From Treponema sp. (GTDB lineage: Bacteria > Spirochaetota > Spirochaetia > Treponematales > Treponemataceae): a stretch of DNA of 33,373 nucleotides. Each line of letters begins with the position of its first letter. Within the stretch, counting starts at the first letter, position 1. Below, one piece after another: positions 23,361 through 31,698 of this stretch. Where the stretch lies: NCBI GenBank assembly GCA_024695475.1, contig JAILIC010000101.1:1-33373 (forward strand), read 5' to 3'. The position numbers and the translations under genes are program-made. The notes below the pieces were generated by a model that did not search any database, was not told where the DNA came from, and worked only from the letters and a program-made list of their open reading frames with translations.

Positions 23361-24935
23361 TTAGGCAAAAAGATTTGTTGTTTTTAGCCATTCAGATACG
23401 ACTGTTGCTTCTTTATCTAAAGCTCTGTCGTCTTCAACAAAGGCACTCATCTGTCTTACTTGGTCATGAACTTGTTTTGTAAATGGTGAAAAGTCTTTAT
23501 ACCCAGCAAGGTCGACAGCCTGCATACCAGCCAAGAGGTGAGTTGCAAATTGCAGATAGACAAGATCGATTTGTTCATTCAATTTGCGTGCAGAAATGGT
23601 TCCCATCGAGACTTTGTCCTGATTTAATGCTTCGGTAGGAGCACTGGTAAGGGATACAGGAAAGCAATATGTGGCTACTTCTCCCCTGATTGCAGAAATA
23701 GTAATTTGGGCTGCTTTAAATCCAAGGCGTAAACCTGCTCGAGGATGATCTGCGGGAGTAAATGGAATGAGGTTTTCTGTAAGACCATTAAATTTACCAT
23801 CAATAATGACTTCGGCTTGTTTGTCGCTAAGATCTGCAATATTTGCTACTGCAGTTCGTAGGTAATCACATGCTGCACAGATATGTCCACCATAAAAGTT
23901 GCCTGTATTATAAAGGCGCTGAGCCTCAATATCTATAAGTGGATTATCATTTGCACTGTTTAATTCTTCGGTAATCCATTCTCGGGCAATCCGTAAGGTG
24001 TCTCGATATACTCCGTTAATCTGGGGAGCACATCGAATTGAATATCTGTCCTGGATTTTATTTTGCAAAGCTATAAATCCTTTATTATCAATTTTTTTGA
24101 TTTGGCTTTGGAGAAAATCTTCATAACGCCATACCCGTTTTGACTCGTTTATGATGTTAAATATGTAAGAGGCACTTTCGCATTGGCCTCTATGATTTTT
24201 AATTTCACTTACTTTAGCAACAAAGGGGGTATCCTTTCCACGTGTAATTTCTGAAGTGACGGCTGTCAAAAAGTCAGATATTTTAGCAAGACGTTCTGCT
24301 TTTTTCCATGCGAGAGCTGCAACTGCTGTCATAACGGAAGTTCCGTTCATGATAGCTAATCCTTCTTTTGCTTCAATGGGGAGCGGTTTGATTTTCTCTG
24401 CATCAAATGCTTGCATTGTAGGAACTACTTGTCCGTTATAATAGACCTCACGTTGTCCCATAATAACTGCGGCCACATAGGACAGTGGCGTAAGGTCGCC
24501 TGAAGCTCCTACAGAACCGAGTTGAGGAATGACAGGAATGATATCTTTATTTAATAACGTGAGCATCATTTTTGCTAATTCTGGTCGTATTGCACTGTAG
24601 CCACCTTTTATGTTGCTATTTAATCGGGCTAGTATGATAGCTCGACCAGTTTCTTTGTTGAATTTTGGACCGAGTCCAATTCCATGGTAAGTACAGATAG
24701 TACGCTGAAGTTCCCCGGCTTTGTCTACACTAATTTGATTGTGGCAACTGTCGCCAAAATCAGTGGTAACACCATAGGTAGGAACACCAGTTGCAATATA
24801 TTTTTCCAAGAAGGTTCGTGATTTTTGTAAAGTCTCCCAGAATACTTTGTCTGTAGGAAGGGCAACTTCTTCTTTTTTGTACGCAACGTCACATACGTCT
24901 TCAATTGTCAGTTCATTTCCGTTGATCGTCTTCAT
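23361..24935 (-). CDS. Aromatic/histidine ammonia-lyase family (MIO enzyme), substrate uncertain
   Basis: Removes ammonia from an aromatic amino acid (His, Phe or Tyr) through a self-made MIO cofactor. It has 524 residues. The MIO triad A144-S145-G146 lies in GSVGASGDLTPLSY; the catalytic tyrosine is in YGVTT (54), with QDRYSIRCAPQ (295-305) and NTGNF (343-347). Substrate markers are mixed: the selectivity pair is Tyr83-His84 (Ser-His in HutH), while the late motif is PTEALNQDKVSMG, with the NQD and preceding Glu typical of Phe/Tyr lyases where HutH has QED. No other histidine-utilisation gene is nearby, so calling it hutH would be unsafe. It lies 22 bases after the methyltransferase gene in the same direction. 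Only a distant AAGGA precedes the ATG. Confidence 0.85.
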   Translation of the reverse strand: MKTINGNELTIEDVCDVAYKKEEVALPTDKVFWETLQKSRTFLEKYIATGVPTYGVTTDFGDSCHNQISVDKAGELQRTICTYHGIGLGPKFNKETGRAIILARLNSNIKGGYSAIRPELAKMMLTLLNKDIIPVIPQLGSVGASGDLTPLSYVAAVIMGQREVYYNGQVVPTMQAFDAEKIKPLPIEAKEGLAIMNGTSVMTAVAALAWKKAERLAKISDFLTAVTSEITRGKDTPFVAKVSEIKNHRGQCESASYIFNIINESKRVWRYEDFLQSQIKKIDNKGFIALQNKIQDRYSIRCAPQINGVYRDTLRIAREWITEELNSANDNPLIDIEAQRLYNTGNFYGGHICAACDYLRTAVANIADLSDKQAEVIIDGKFNGLTENLIPFTPADHPRAGLRLGFKAAQITISAIRGEVATYCFPVSLTSAPTEALNQDKVSMGTISARKLNEQIDLVYLQFATHLLAGMQAVDLAGYKDFSPFTKQVHDQVRQMSAFVEDDRALDKEATVVSEWLKTTNLFA

Positions 24936-24957
24936 GATTTTTTATATTTTTTCCTTA

Positions 24958-26169
24958 TTAAAATAATAATGATTTTAGTGTTTGCTCTAGGTGAAGAGCT
25001 TGTGTCAGTGCTTGAGTACGCAGTTGTACCTTTTCAGCCTGTGAATCTGATTCCCCTGTTTTTTTGACGGCTCTGATAAGTAGGTTTTTAGGAGTGTGTG
25101 CCATGTCAATAAATTCTAATACTTGAACTTTATACCCTGCTTGTTCAAGATATTGAGAACGTAAGGCGTCAGTAATAAGGGCTGCAAAACGTTCTTTGAT
25201 AATACCGTATTGCAATAAAGGAGCAAAGGCCTGTGCGACAGGTGATGTGGTTTCGATATCTTTGTTTTTATCCAGCTGTTGATTAATCTCATGCTGACAG
25301 CATGGTACGCTGATAATTGCCTTTGTATTATGTTTAACAGCGTAGGCGAGTGCATAGTCTGTTGCCGTATCACAAGCGTGAAGCGTTATCACGATGTCTG
25401 GATCGTATTCATGCTGGTATTGTGCAATATCACCGATGGCAAAATGGAGATTGTTATAACCAAATTGTTTGGCAAGGTTGTTGCAATATACGATGACATC
25501 TTCTTTAAGATCGAGACCGATTATCTGGGCAGGAATTTTCTTTATCTCGGTGACAAAATGATAAACAGCAAAGGTAAGGTAGGATTTGCCACAGCCAAAA
25601 TCGGTGATACGCAATGGTTGCCCTGGTAACAGCTGCTGGAGTACTTGAGCCAGTATATCGTCGATATACTCTAAAAATCGATTAATCTGTCGAAATTTAT
25701 CATATTTTGAGGCAATTATTTTGCCATTTGGTGTCATGACTCCAAGATGTATAAGAAAAGGTATGGGAATACCTTCCTTTATAATATAATTTTTAGTGCG
25801 GTTATGATTTGCTGCGGTTTGTCTTTGTGCGGTGTCAAAGGCTACGATTTTAGCAGTTGTAGTTGATTGTTTTAGAGCTTTGGTGAGTGTTGTTATATGT
25901 CCTTTTTTATTGCCGAGAATCGTCGTTTCTTCTTTTTCGGTGCGGTAGATACAATTAAGGAATGTTTTTCCGGCATGGGTTTGTATAAAGGCATCTAACT
26001 GCTCTGGTGTCCAGGTCTGATGAAATGCCTGTTTTTGAGTAAAAAGTTCTACCATATATTTAGGTGTAGTACCAGTTACTGCCGATTTTACTTTGATACG
26101 GATATAGGGACGCTCAAGTAGGGAAGTGCAGTCACCTGCTGGTTTAGAAAAGGACGCAAAAATAATCAT
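24958..26169 (-). CDS. Class I SAM-dependent methyltransferase, METTL25/Methyltransf_32-like
   Basis: Protein of 403 residues from the ATG at 26169; an extension upstream would run across the divergent parA promoter and gene start and is rejected. The N-terminal half (1-180) has no named fold. The Rossmann methyltransferase domain begins with motif I ITDFGCGKSYLTF at 188-200, then GLDLKEDVI, GDIAQYQ, ITLHACDTATDYAL and SVPCCQHEINQQL (287-299). The last is characteristic of the METTL25/Methyltransf_32 group. The substrate is unknown; protein or RNA targets are known for relatives. The gene is upstream of, and apparently co-transcribed with, the ammonia-lyase. Confidence 0.8.
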   Translation of the reverse strand: MIIFASFSKPAGDCTSLLERPYIRIKVKSAVTGTTPKYMVELFTQKQAFHQTWTPEQLDAFIQTHAGKTFLNCIYRTEKEETTILGNKKGHITTLTKALKQSTTTAKIVAFDTAQRQTAANHNRTKNYIIKEGIPIPFLIHLGVMTPNGKIIASKYDKFRQINRFLEYIDDILAQVLQQLLPGQPLRITDFGCGKSYLTFAVYHFVTEIKKIPAQIIGLDLKEDVIVYCNNLAKQFGYNNLHFAIGDIAQYQHEYDPDIVITLHACDTATDYALAYAVKHNTKAIISVPCCQHEINQQLDKNKDIETTSPVAQAFAPLLQYGIIKERFAALITDALRSQYLEQAGYKVQVLEFIDMAHTPKNLLIRAVKKTGESDSQAEKVQLRTQALTQALHLEQTLKSLLF

Positions 26170-26218
26170 ATGATAATATAGTATACTTGTTTTATAAAAA
26201 ATGATATAGTTTATATTT

Positions 26219-26974
26219 ATGGGAAAGTGTTTTGTTTTTGTTAACCAAAAGGGTGGTGTTGGAAAGACAACCTCTGCAATCAATATTGGTGCATATGTCG
26301 CTCTTGCTGGCAAAAAGGTTTTATTGGTTGATTTTGACTCTCAGGGCAATATGTCTAGCGGTGTAGGAGTCTCAAAAGATAAGCCTACTATTTATGAATT
26401 GCTTGCTGGTCAAGTAAAAGCAGAAGATGCAATAAAGCATAGCCCTGTTCCTAATTTGGATGCTATCAGTGCTTCTATTGATCTTTCTGGTGCTGCAATA
26501 GAATTAGTTGATCAGGACAACCGTGAATACTTTCTCAAAAATGCGCTTGCTCCGTTGTCTGATATGTATGATTACATTTTTATTGATTGTCCGCCATCTT
26601 TGGGTATCTTAACTTTGAATGGGCTTGCCGCAGCCGATGCCGTGTTGATACCGATGCAGTGTGAGTACTTTGCATTGGAGGGTATCACTTTGTTGTTACA
26701 GACGGTAAAGCGGGTACAAAAGAGTATTAACCCTAAGTTAGTTGTTGGTGGTATTTTCTTTACGATGTATGATTCCCGTACTCGTTTAGCACAAGAAGTA
26801 GTTATGCAGGTAAAATCTTATTTTAAAGATAAGGTATTTAATACGATAATTCCTCGCAATGTACGTTTGTCAGAGGCTCCGTCACATGGTCTGCCTATTT
26901 GCAAATATGATCCATCCTGTGTGGGTGCCCGTAGCTATGAAGCATTGTCAAAAGAGGTAATGCATCGTGAGTAA
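26219..26974 (+). CDS. parA: ParA/Soj-type chromosome-partitioning ATPase
   Basis: DNA-binding ATPase of 251 residues that works with ParB in chromosome segregation and origin regulation. The deviant Walker A motif is KGGVGKTT at 11-18, with the signature lysine at 11; next are VLLVDFDSQGNMS (Walker A'), FIDCPPSLGILT (Walker B) and VRLSEAPSHG near the C-terminus. All are typical of chromosomal Soj. No Shine-Dalgarno precedes the ATG; TATAGT lies 8 bases upstream, so a leaderless mRNA is possible. It overlaps parB by 8 bases and is divergent from the methyltransferase gene, 49 bases away. Confidence 0.94.
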   Translation: MGKCFVFVNQKGGVGKTTSAINIGAYVALAGKKVLLVDFDSQGNMSSGVGVSKDKPTIYELLAGQVKAEDAIKHSPVPNLDAISASIDLSGAAIELVDQDNREYFLKNALAPLSDMYDYIFIDCPPSLGILTLNGLAAADAVLIPMQCEYFALEGITLLLQTVKRVQKSINPKLVVGGIFFTMYDSRTRLAQEVVMQVKSYFKDKVFNTIIPRNVRLSEAPSHGLPICKYDPSCVGARSYEALSKEVMHRE

Positions 26975-27902
26975 GGGATTGGGATTGGGAAGAGGGCTTG
27001 ATGCTCTGATGGCTGAAAGTGAAAAAGAACAGGAAGTTGTCGCTTCCGTTGAAGCGGCTCAGGCTACTCATACAGCTCTTCCTGTTGGCATTGAAACAGG
27101 TGAAAACGGATCGCTTTGGGTTAATCCTGCTTTATTAAAGCCAAACCCACATCAACCGCGTCATGAGTTTAGTCAAGAAGCCTTACAAGAATTAGCTGAT
27201 TCCATTAGGGAAAACGGCATTGTTCAGCCTGTTACGATTGAAGATGCTGGTGATGGTACCTTTTATATTATTGCTGGTGAGCGCCGTACACGTGCTGCTC
27301 GTATTGTCGGCTTAAACAAGATACCGATTCAGCTTGTTCGTTATAGCGAAGAAAAAAAACTCGAAGTAGCATTAATCGAAAATATTCAACGCTCTGATTT
27401 AAATCCTATTGAAGAAGCAAGTGCTTATTATAAGCTTATGGAAATGGGTGGGCTTAATCAGGATGAAGTAGCCAAAAAGGTTGGTAAAAATCGTTCTACT
27501 GTTGCAAATGCCTTACGATTATTAAAGTTGCCACAGGATATTCAGACGGCCTTAAGTAATGGTCAGATTTCTGCGGGGCATGCACGTGCATTGCTTTCTG
27601 TGATTAATCCCGCTGATCAACGTGTTTTGTTTGGACGTATTGTTGGTAATGGTTTATCAGTACGTGAAGCAGAACAGCTTGCAAGTGATTATAACAGTGG
27701 TGGTCGTGCTGCTGAAAAAAAAGTTCCTAAACCAGCTCCTGAGAAAAAAGATCCTGATTTGGTTGCTATTGAACAAAAGTTTATTGAAGTATTTGGTACA
27801 AAGGTTGTTATTAAGGGAACACTCGATAAAGGAACTTTGCAGATTGATTATTACAATCGATCTGATTTAGACCGATTGTACGAAATAATCAATCATTCAT
27901 AA
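26967..27902 (+). CDS. parB: ParB/Spo0J-type partitioning protein
   Basis: CTP-dependent DNA clamp of 311 residues that loads at parS sites. The GTG start overlaps the parA end by 8 bases and gives the conserved N-terminus MSKGLGLGRGLDALMAE, which stimulates ParA. Other markers are PHQPRHEF (61-68), the CTP-binding box GERRTRAA (104-111), ENIQRSDLNPIEEA (138-151), the helix-turn-helix at about 163-186 (LNQDEVAKKVGKNRSTVANAL) and the C-terminal dimer domain. No convincing parS was found within this window. Confidence 0.95.
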   Translation: MSKGLGLGRGLDALMAESEKEQEVVASVEAAQATHTALPVGIETGENGSLWVNPALLKPNPHQPRHEFSQEALQELADSIRENGIVQPVTIEDAGDGTFYIIAGERRTRAARIVGLNKIPIQLVRYSEEKKLEVALIENIQRSDLNPIEEASAYYKLMEMGGLNQDEVAKKVGKNRSTVANALRLLKLPQDIQTALSNGQISAGHARALLSVINPADQRVLFGRIVGNGLSVREAEQLASDYNSGGRAAEKKVPKPAPEKKDPDLVAIEQKFIEVFGTKVVIKGTLDKGTLQIDYYNRSDLDRLYEIINHS

Positions 27903-27911
27903 TTTTTTTTC

Positions 27912-28673
27912 TTACGGGTGTATAGCTCCTAATACTTTACCTAAACTGTCATGGATTACAAGATTTGCAATAGCATCTGAAGCAGTAGCTGTCTTATTAA
28001 TAAGTACAAGCTTTGAGCCACGATAATAGTTGATGAGACCTGCTGCTGGATATACGACCAGTGAGGTTCCACCGATGATAAGCATGTCTGCTTGTTGTAA
28101 TGCTCTAATGGCGCCATCGATGATCTTATCATCAAGTCCTTCTTCATAAAGAACTACATCTGGTTTTATGAGACCGCCGCATTTTGTACAATGTGGCAAG
28201 GTATCTGCGCTGTTTACACTTTCTGAAATATAATCGACTCCATAAAACTCATGACAGTTCATGCAGTAGTTTCGGAGCGTACTTCCGTGTAACTCATATA
28301 CAGTTTTACTTCCCGCTGCTTGATGAAGACCGTCGATGTTTTGTGTGATGACAGCACTGAGTTTACCTGCCTGTTCCAATTCCGCAAGTTTCTTATGTGC
28401 TGTATTAGGTTGTGCGCCTTGTATAATGAGTTTTGCCCGATAAAAGCGATAAAACTCTTTAGTATTATCGATAAAAAAAGAATGGCTAATGATTTGCTCT
28501 GGTGGATATTTCCATTGCTGTCGATAGAGTCCGTCTTGACTACGAAAGTCTGGTATACCGCTTTCGGTAGATACTCCAGCACCTCCAAAAAATACGATAT
28601 TGGAACTGCTATCAATCATCTGCTGTAATGCTTCGATTTTTTTCTGGATATCTTGTTTATTTTCATTTTCCAT
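27912..28673 (-). CDS. cobB: Sirtuin-type NAD-dependent protein deacylase
   Basis: Removes acyl groups from protein lysines using NAD. It has 253 residues from the ATG at 28673, preceded by AGGTGG eight bases upstream; a GTG four codons earlier overlaps that site. The NAD-binding motif is GAGVSTESGIPDFRS at 31-45, with TQNIDGLH at 110-117, the catalytic H129 in LHG, and zinc cysteines C137, C140, C162 and C165. IIGGTSLVVYPAAGL is the second nucleotide motif. Residues near 74-79 (FYRFYR) resemble Firmicutes-type class U enzymes rather than the Tyr-x-x-Arg desuccinylase motif, favouring deacetylation (inference). It is convergent with parB and divergent from the MATE gene. Confidence 0.94.
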   Translation of the reverse strand: MENENKQDIQKKIEALQQMIDSSSNIVFFGGAGVSTESGIPDFRSQDGLYRQQWKYPPEQIISHSFFIDNTKEFYRFYRAKLIIQGAQPNTAHKKLAELEQAGKLSAVITQNIDGLHQAAGSKTVYELHGSTLRNYCMNCHEFYGVDYISESVNSADTLPHCTKCGGLIKPDVVLYEEGLDDKIIDGAIRALQQADMLIIGGTSLVVYPAAGLINYYRGSKLVLINKTATASDAIANLVIHDSLGKVLGAIHP

Positions 28674-28808
28674 AATAACAACCACCTATAAGCTATTGTA
28701 TCACAAAGTAGTCGGTCGTGTTTTAAAATAGGTGCTAAAAGACAACAAACTGCCTATAAAAAGAAAATAATAATTTGTTATCTTATAATAAAGTTCAGAA
28801 TTTCTTTA

Positions 28809-28837
28809 TGTACATTTTCTTTATTTTTCCTTATAGT
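28809..28837 (+). promoter_or_regulatory. Candidate promoter of the MATE gene
   Basis: TGTACA (28809-28814), a 17-base spacer and TATAGT (28832-28837) lie before the ATG at 28847. Only nine bases separate the -10 from the start codon, and they contain no Shine-Dalgarno. Confidence 0.45.
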
Positions 28838-28846
28838 TAACCACCT

Positions 28847-30184
28847 ATGAATGATATTAATGATTTTACGACCGGCAGTATCTCAAAAAAAATGATACGC
28901 TTTATGGTTCCTATCCTTGCTGCGTTAGTTTTACAGGCTATGTATGGAGCAGTTGATTTACTTATTGTAGGAAAATTTGGAACTACAGCTGGTATTTCTG
29001 GTGTTACAACAGGTAGCAGTATAATGAATCTGTTTACCTTTACTATTGCAGCTCTTACTACTGCTGTTACTGTTGTTATGGGACGTTATTTAGGCGAAAA
29101 GAATTATAGTAATATAAGTAAGTTACTTGGTAGTGCGGTAAGCTTTTTCTTTGTAGTAGGTGTTGCCCTTTCGTTTGTTATTGTTTGTTTTGCAAGACCT
29201 ATCGTTACATTATTACAGACTCCACCCGAAGCCGTTGACTTAACCGTGCAGTATATCCGCATTTGTGGGCTGGGCTATATTTTTGTTGTTTTTTATAATG
29301 TTATCAGTTGTATATTTAGAGGTTTTGGAGACTCAACGTCACCGCTTATATTTGTCCTGATAGCTTGTGTTGTTAATATTGTAGGTGACTTATTGCTTGT
29401 TGCAGTATTGCATATGAATGCGGCAGGAGCTGCAATTGCAACTATTGTTGCCCAGGCAGTGAGTGTTCTGTTGTCATTGATTATTATCAAGCGCAAAAAA
29501 CTCCCTTTTACTATTACAAAAAATGATGTTTGTTTTTCTGTTGAAGTACCAAAGTTTTTGGTAATTGGAGCTCCTTTAGCTTTACAGGATTTGTTGACTA
29601 ACGTCACCTTTTTGGCATTGTGTGCTTTTGTTAATAGACTGGGACTTGAAGCCTCTTCTGGTTATGGTGTAGCACAGAAAGTTCAGTCTTTTGTTATGCT
29701 GATACCAGTTGCTATTATGCAGTCTATGGCATCATTTGTTGCTCAAAATGTTGGAGCTAATAAAGAAGACCGAGCACGAAAAGTAATGCTGTTTGGTATG
29801 GGCTTTGGAAGTGCTATTGGTGTTGTTGTTGGTATTGCAGTATTTTGTTTTGGCGACGGTATTTCAACCTTGTTTACCAATGATCCTGCGGTTGTTGCTC
29901 GTAGTTTTGAGTTTTTGCGAGGGTTTGCAGCTGAGGCAGTTGTTACTTGCTTGTTGTTTAGTTTTATGGGGTATTTTAACGGACATGCACGCTCGCTTTT
30001 TGTTATGCTGCAAAGTTTGGCTCAGTCATTTTTAGTACGTCTTCCTGTTTCATACATAATGAGTATAAAACCTGATGCATCGCTTACAGGTGTTGGACTT
30101 GCTGCGCCTTTAGCTACTTGTTTTGGTATTTTACTTTGCTTTATTTATTATAGAAAATTGCAAAAGGGTTTTATTACACAATAA
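28847..30184 (+). CDS. MATE-family multidrug/cation exporter
   Basis: Inner-membrane antiporter of 445 residues that expels organic cations or drugs in exchange for Na+ or H+. It has about 12 hydrophobic segments in two similar halves. Family marks are IVGKFGTTAGISGVTTGSSI in the first helices, MGRYLGEKNYS, FRGFGDSTSPLIFVL, VVNIVGDLLLV and, in the second half, GLEASSGYGVAQKVQSF and FVAQNVGANKEDRARKVM. The length is normal. It is a single gene with its own promoter, leaving cobB behind it on the other strand. The substrate cannot be read from the sequence. Confidence 0.93.
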   Translation: MNDINDFTTGSISKKMIRFMVPILAALVLQAMYGAVDLLIVGKFGTTAGISGVTTGSSIMNLFTFTIAALTTAVTVVMGRYLGEKNYSNISKLLGSAVSFFFVVGVALSFVIVCFARPIVTLLQTPPEAVDLTVQYIRICGLGYIFVVFYNVISCIFRGFGDSTSPLIFVLIACVVNIVGDLLLVAVLHMNAAGAAIATIVAQAVSVLLSLIIIKRKKLPFTITKNDVCFSVEVPKFLVIGAPLALQDLLTNVTFLALCAFVNRLGLEASSGYGVAQKVQSFVMLIPVAIMQSMASFVAQNVGANKEDRARKVMLFGMGFGSAIGVVVGIAVFCFGDGISTLFTNDPAVVARSFEFLRGFAAEAVVTCLLFSFMGYFNGHARSLFVMLQSLAQSFLVRLPVSYIMSIKPDASLTGVGLAAPLATCFGILLCFIYYRKLQKGFITQ

Positions 30185-30244
30185 TACAATAGGTGGCTAG
30201 TATTGACTTATGCGACTGACGGTCGCGCTAGAATACAAAGTATC

Positions 30245-30289
30245 TTCTAAGGAGTAGAAAGGTTATCTACTAGAAGAAAGCCTTTCTAC
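30245..30289. repeat. Two overlapping, mutually exclusive hairpins between convergent genes
   Basis: GTAGAAAGG (30254-30262) pairs perfectly with CCTTTCTAC (30281-30289). Alternatively CTTCT plus AGTAG (from 30245) pair with CTACT plus AGAAG (to 30276), using the same bases. Neither strand has a clear T-tract. The whole 30185-30341 gap has no gene or recognisable tRNA. Confidence 0.45.
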
Positions 30290-30341
30290 CAAAATTATAC
30301 CAAAGTTTACATACCTATTTTGTGTAGCCATCAGTATGCCC

Positions 30342-30959
30342 CTACCTGTCTCTGTTTAAGCACTTTCTTGGATCAGGATCTGGTCGGCCTCCCTTGTCGA
30401 CATCCATCCTTCTATTGTGTTGTGCAGTGCTTTCTTTTTCGTTCAAATATTTGATAACGGCTGTTTCAAAATCATCTGCACTGTTTTCTGCTTCCCGTGG
30501 ACCGCTGCAAAAATAGAATCTACCGTCACTGCCTTTTTTAAAGTACCACCAACTGCCTGCTTCCTCAACGGTATCCCTGATAGTCTGCTTTTTTTCATTA
30601 ACAGACATATGTTCACCTATGCAACATATTTGAGAGTTTGCAACAAATTCATTAAACAGCTTTGTCAAAGTCGTCTCAACTTTTTTTGCCGTAATTTCGC
30701 ACCTAAAATTGTACAAATCGATTTTATACTCATTTCCGTTTACAGAATATAAAATCAAATCATGACCTTCCCAAAAACTTAAATTGGATTTTATAATACT
30801 ATAATTTTTTATTTCAATTTTTGAGCCAATCAAATCTTCAAGCGTGTATGTTTCGTTATCACGCAAATCTCTGATTTTTAAATCATGAACATTATTTTTG
30901 TCATCAACAAAAAGCTGTATTTTTTCAAATTCAAATTCCTTTAAAAGTTCCATGTTCAT
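30342..30959 (-). CDS. Hypothetical protein, third gene of the right-edge cassette
   Basis: Protein of 205 residues with no recognised family, signal peptide or membrane segment, so probably cytoplasmic. The N-terminal half looks beta-rich (FEFEKIQLFVDDKNN, HDLILYSVNGNEYKIDLYNF). Residues about 130-180 have an aromatic-rich block (AGSWWYFKKGSDGRFYFCSG) followed by a helix. The tail is Arg/Asp/Pro-rich (RMDVDKGGRPDPDP). The ATG at 30959 is chosen because it overlaps the upstream stop as ATGA, a classic translational coupling; a GTG five codons upstream sits directly on the AGGAG site. Small proteins in such positions can be immunity or accessory factors; that is a guess. Confidence 0.6.
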   Translation of the reverse strand: MNMELLKEFEFEKIQLFVDDKNNVHDLKIRDLRDNETYTLEDLIGSKIEIKNYSIIKSNLSFWEGHDLILYSVNGNEYKIDLYNFRCEITAKKVETTLTKLFNEFVANSQICCIGEHMSVNEKKQTIRDTVEEAGSWWYFKKGSDGRFYFCSGPREAENSADDFETAVIKYLNEKESTAQHNRRMDVDKGGRPDPDPRKCLNRDR

Positions 30960-31675
30960 ATTGTTTTTATCCACTCCTTTGTTTTGTGATCGTATGCAGG
31001 ATTATTGTTTTCCACAGTGTGGGCTGCCTGGAACATTGCATCCTTTATTTCCTCGGATAACGTTTTGTCTTTTTCAAGGTCTCTAAAGATTTCATCTCGA
31101 AATTTCTTGGGAACAGGATATCTGAAACTCCCACGCAGGGAAGGTTCTGTAAAGCCGAACTCTTTTTTATCACGCTCCTCGGTTCGTTTTATAAATGAAA
31201 TTTGGATTGGTGCGTCAAGCTCGTCATATCTGACTTTTTTATAATAGTTACATACCCCCTGATACCAATCGTAATTTTCATAAATCCAACCTTCATCAAG
31301 CAATGCCTGATCTATCTCGTTTGTCTGACTGACAGTACAAAGCGTTGCATATCCGTCACGAAATTCTTGGACAAAGTATTTTGTCTTGAATTCTACATCT
31401 TCAATTTTTAGCGGGGAACCAGACCTTTCCCATTTGAGAAAACTTTTGTACTTTAAGAGGTGCTCCATGGCTTCATCCCACCGGGTTTCTGGAAAAGCAC
31501 AGTTCGTCCTGCCTACTATTCCGTAAGTCACCTGTTCATTGCCTATCGAAACCGGCTTTGTATGCTCTTCGGAAAAATTGTACCAGTCATCCTCAATACC
31601 GTTTTTTTTACATTCTTGAATAAATTGTTCTTTTGTTTTTATCTTGCAGTTTGCAATGATTTCTTCTCTGGTCAT
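30956..31675 (-). CDS. Hypothetical protein, second gene of the right-edge cassette
   Basis: Protein of 239 residues of no family I recognise. It has no signal peptide or membrane segment. It is charged, with aromatic-rich strands (GWIYENYDWYQGVCNYYKKVRYDEL near 129-153) and a helical acidic/basic C-terminus. GGGGGAAG precedes the ATG at a good distance. It begins 23 bases after the large upstream gene and its TGA overlaps the next gene's ATG, so all three appear to be one operon. The gap and overlap pattern suggests the products act together. Confidence 0.65.
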   Translation of the reverse strand: MTREEIIANCKIKTKEQFIQECKKNGIEDDWYNFSEEHTKPVSIGNEQVTYGIVGRTNCAFPETRWDEAMEHLLKYKSFLKWERSGSPLKIEDVEFKTKYFVQEFRDGYATLCTVSQTNEIDQALLDEGWIYENYDWYQGVCNYYKKVRYDELDAPIQISFIKRTEERDKKEFGFTEPSLRGSFRYPVPKKFRDEIFRDLEKDKTLSEEIKDAMFQAAHTVENNNPAYDHKTKEWIKTI

Positions 31676-31698
31676 ATTCTTCCCCCAAAAAAACTATT

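Noticed and set aside
23361..24935. Calling the gene hutH
   Set aside because: The active-site motifs are mixed and no other histidine-degradation gene is nearby.
26170..26313. Extending the methyltransferase upstream to a start at 26313
   Set aside because: It would overlap the divergent parA promoter and coding start, and the extra residues are an antisense shadow of ParA.
30185..30341. tRNA or attachment site marking an island edge
   Set aside because: No T-loop consensus, cloverleaf or duplicated att-like sequence is visible; only short hairpins.
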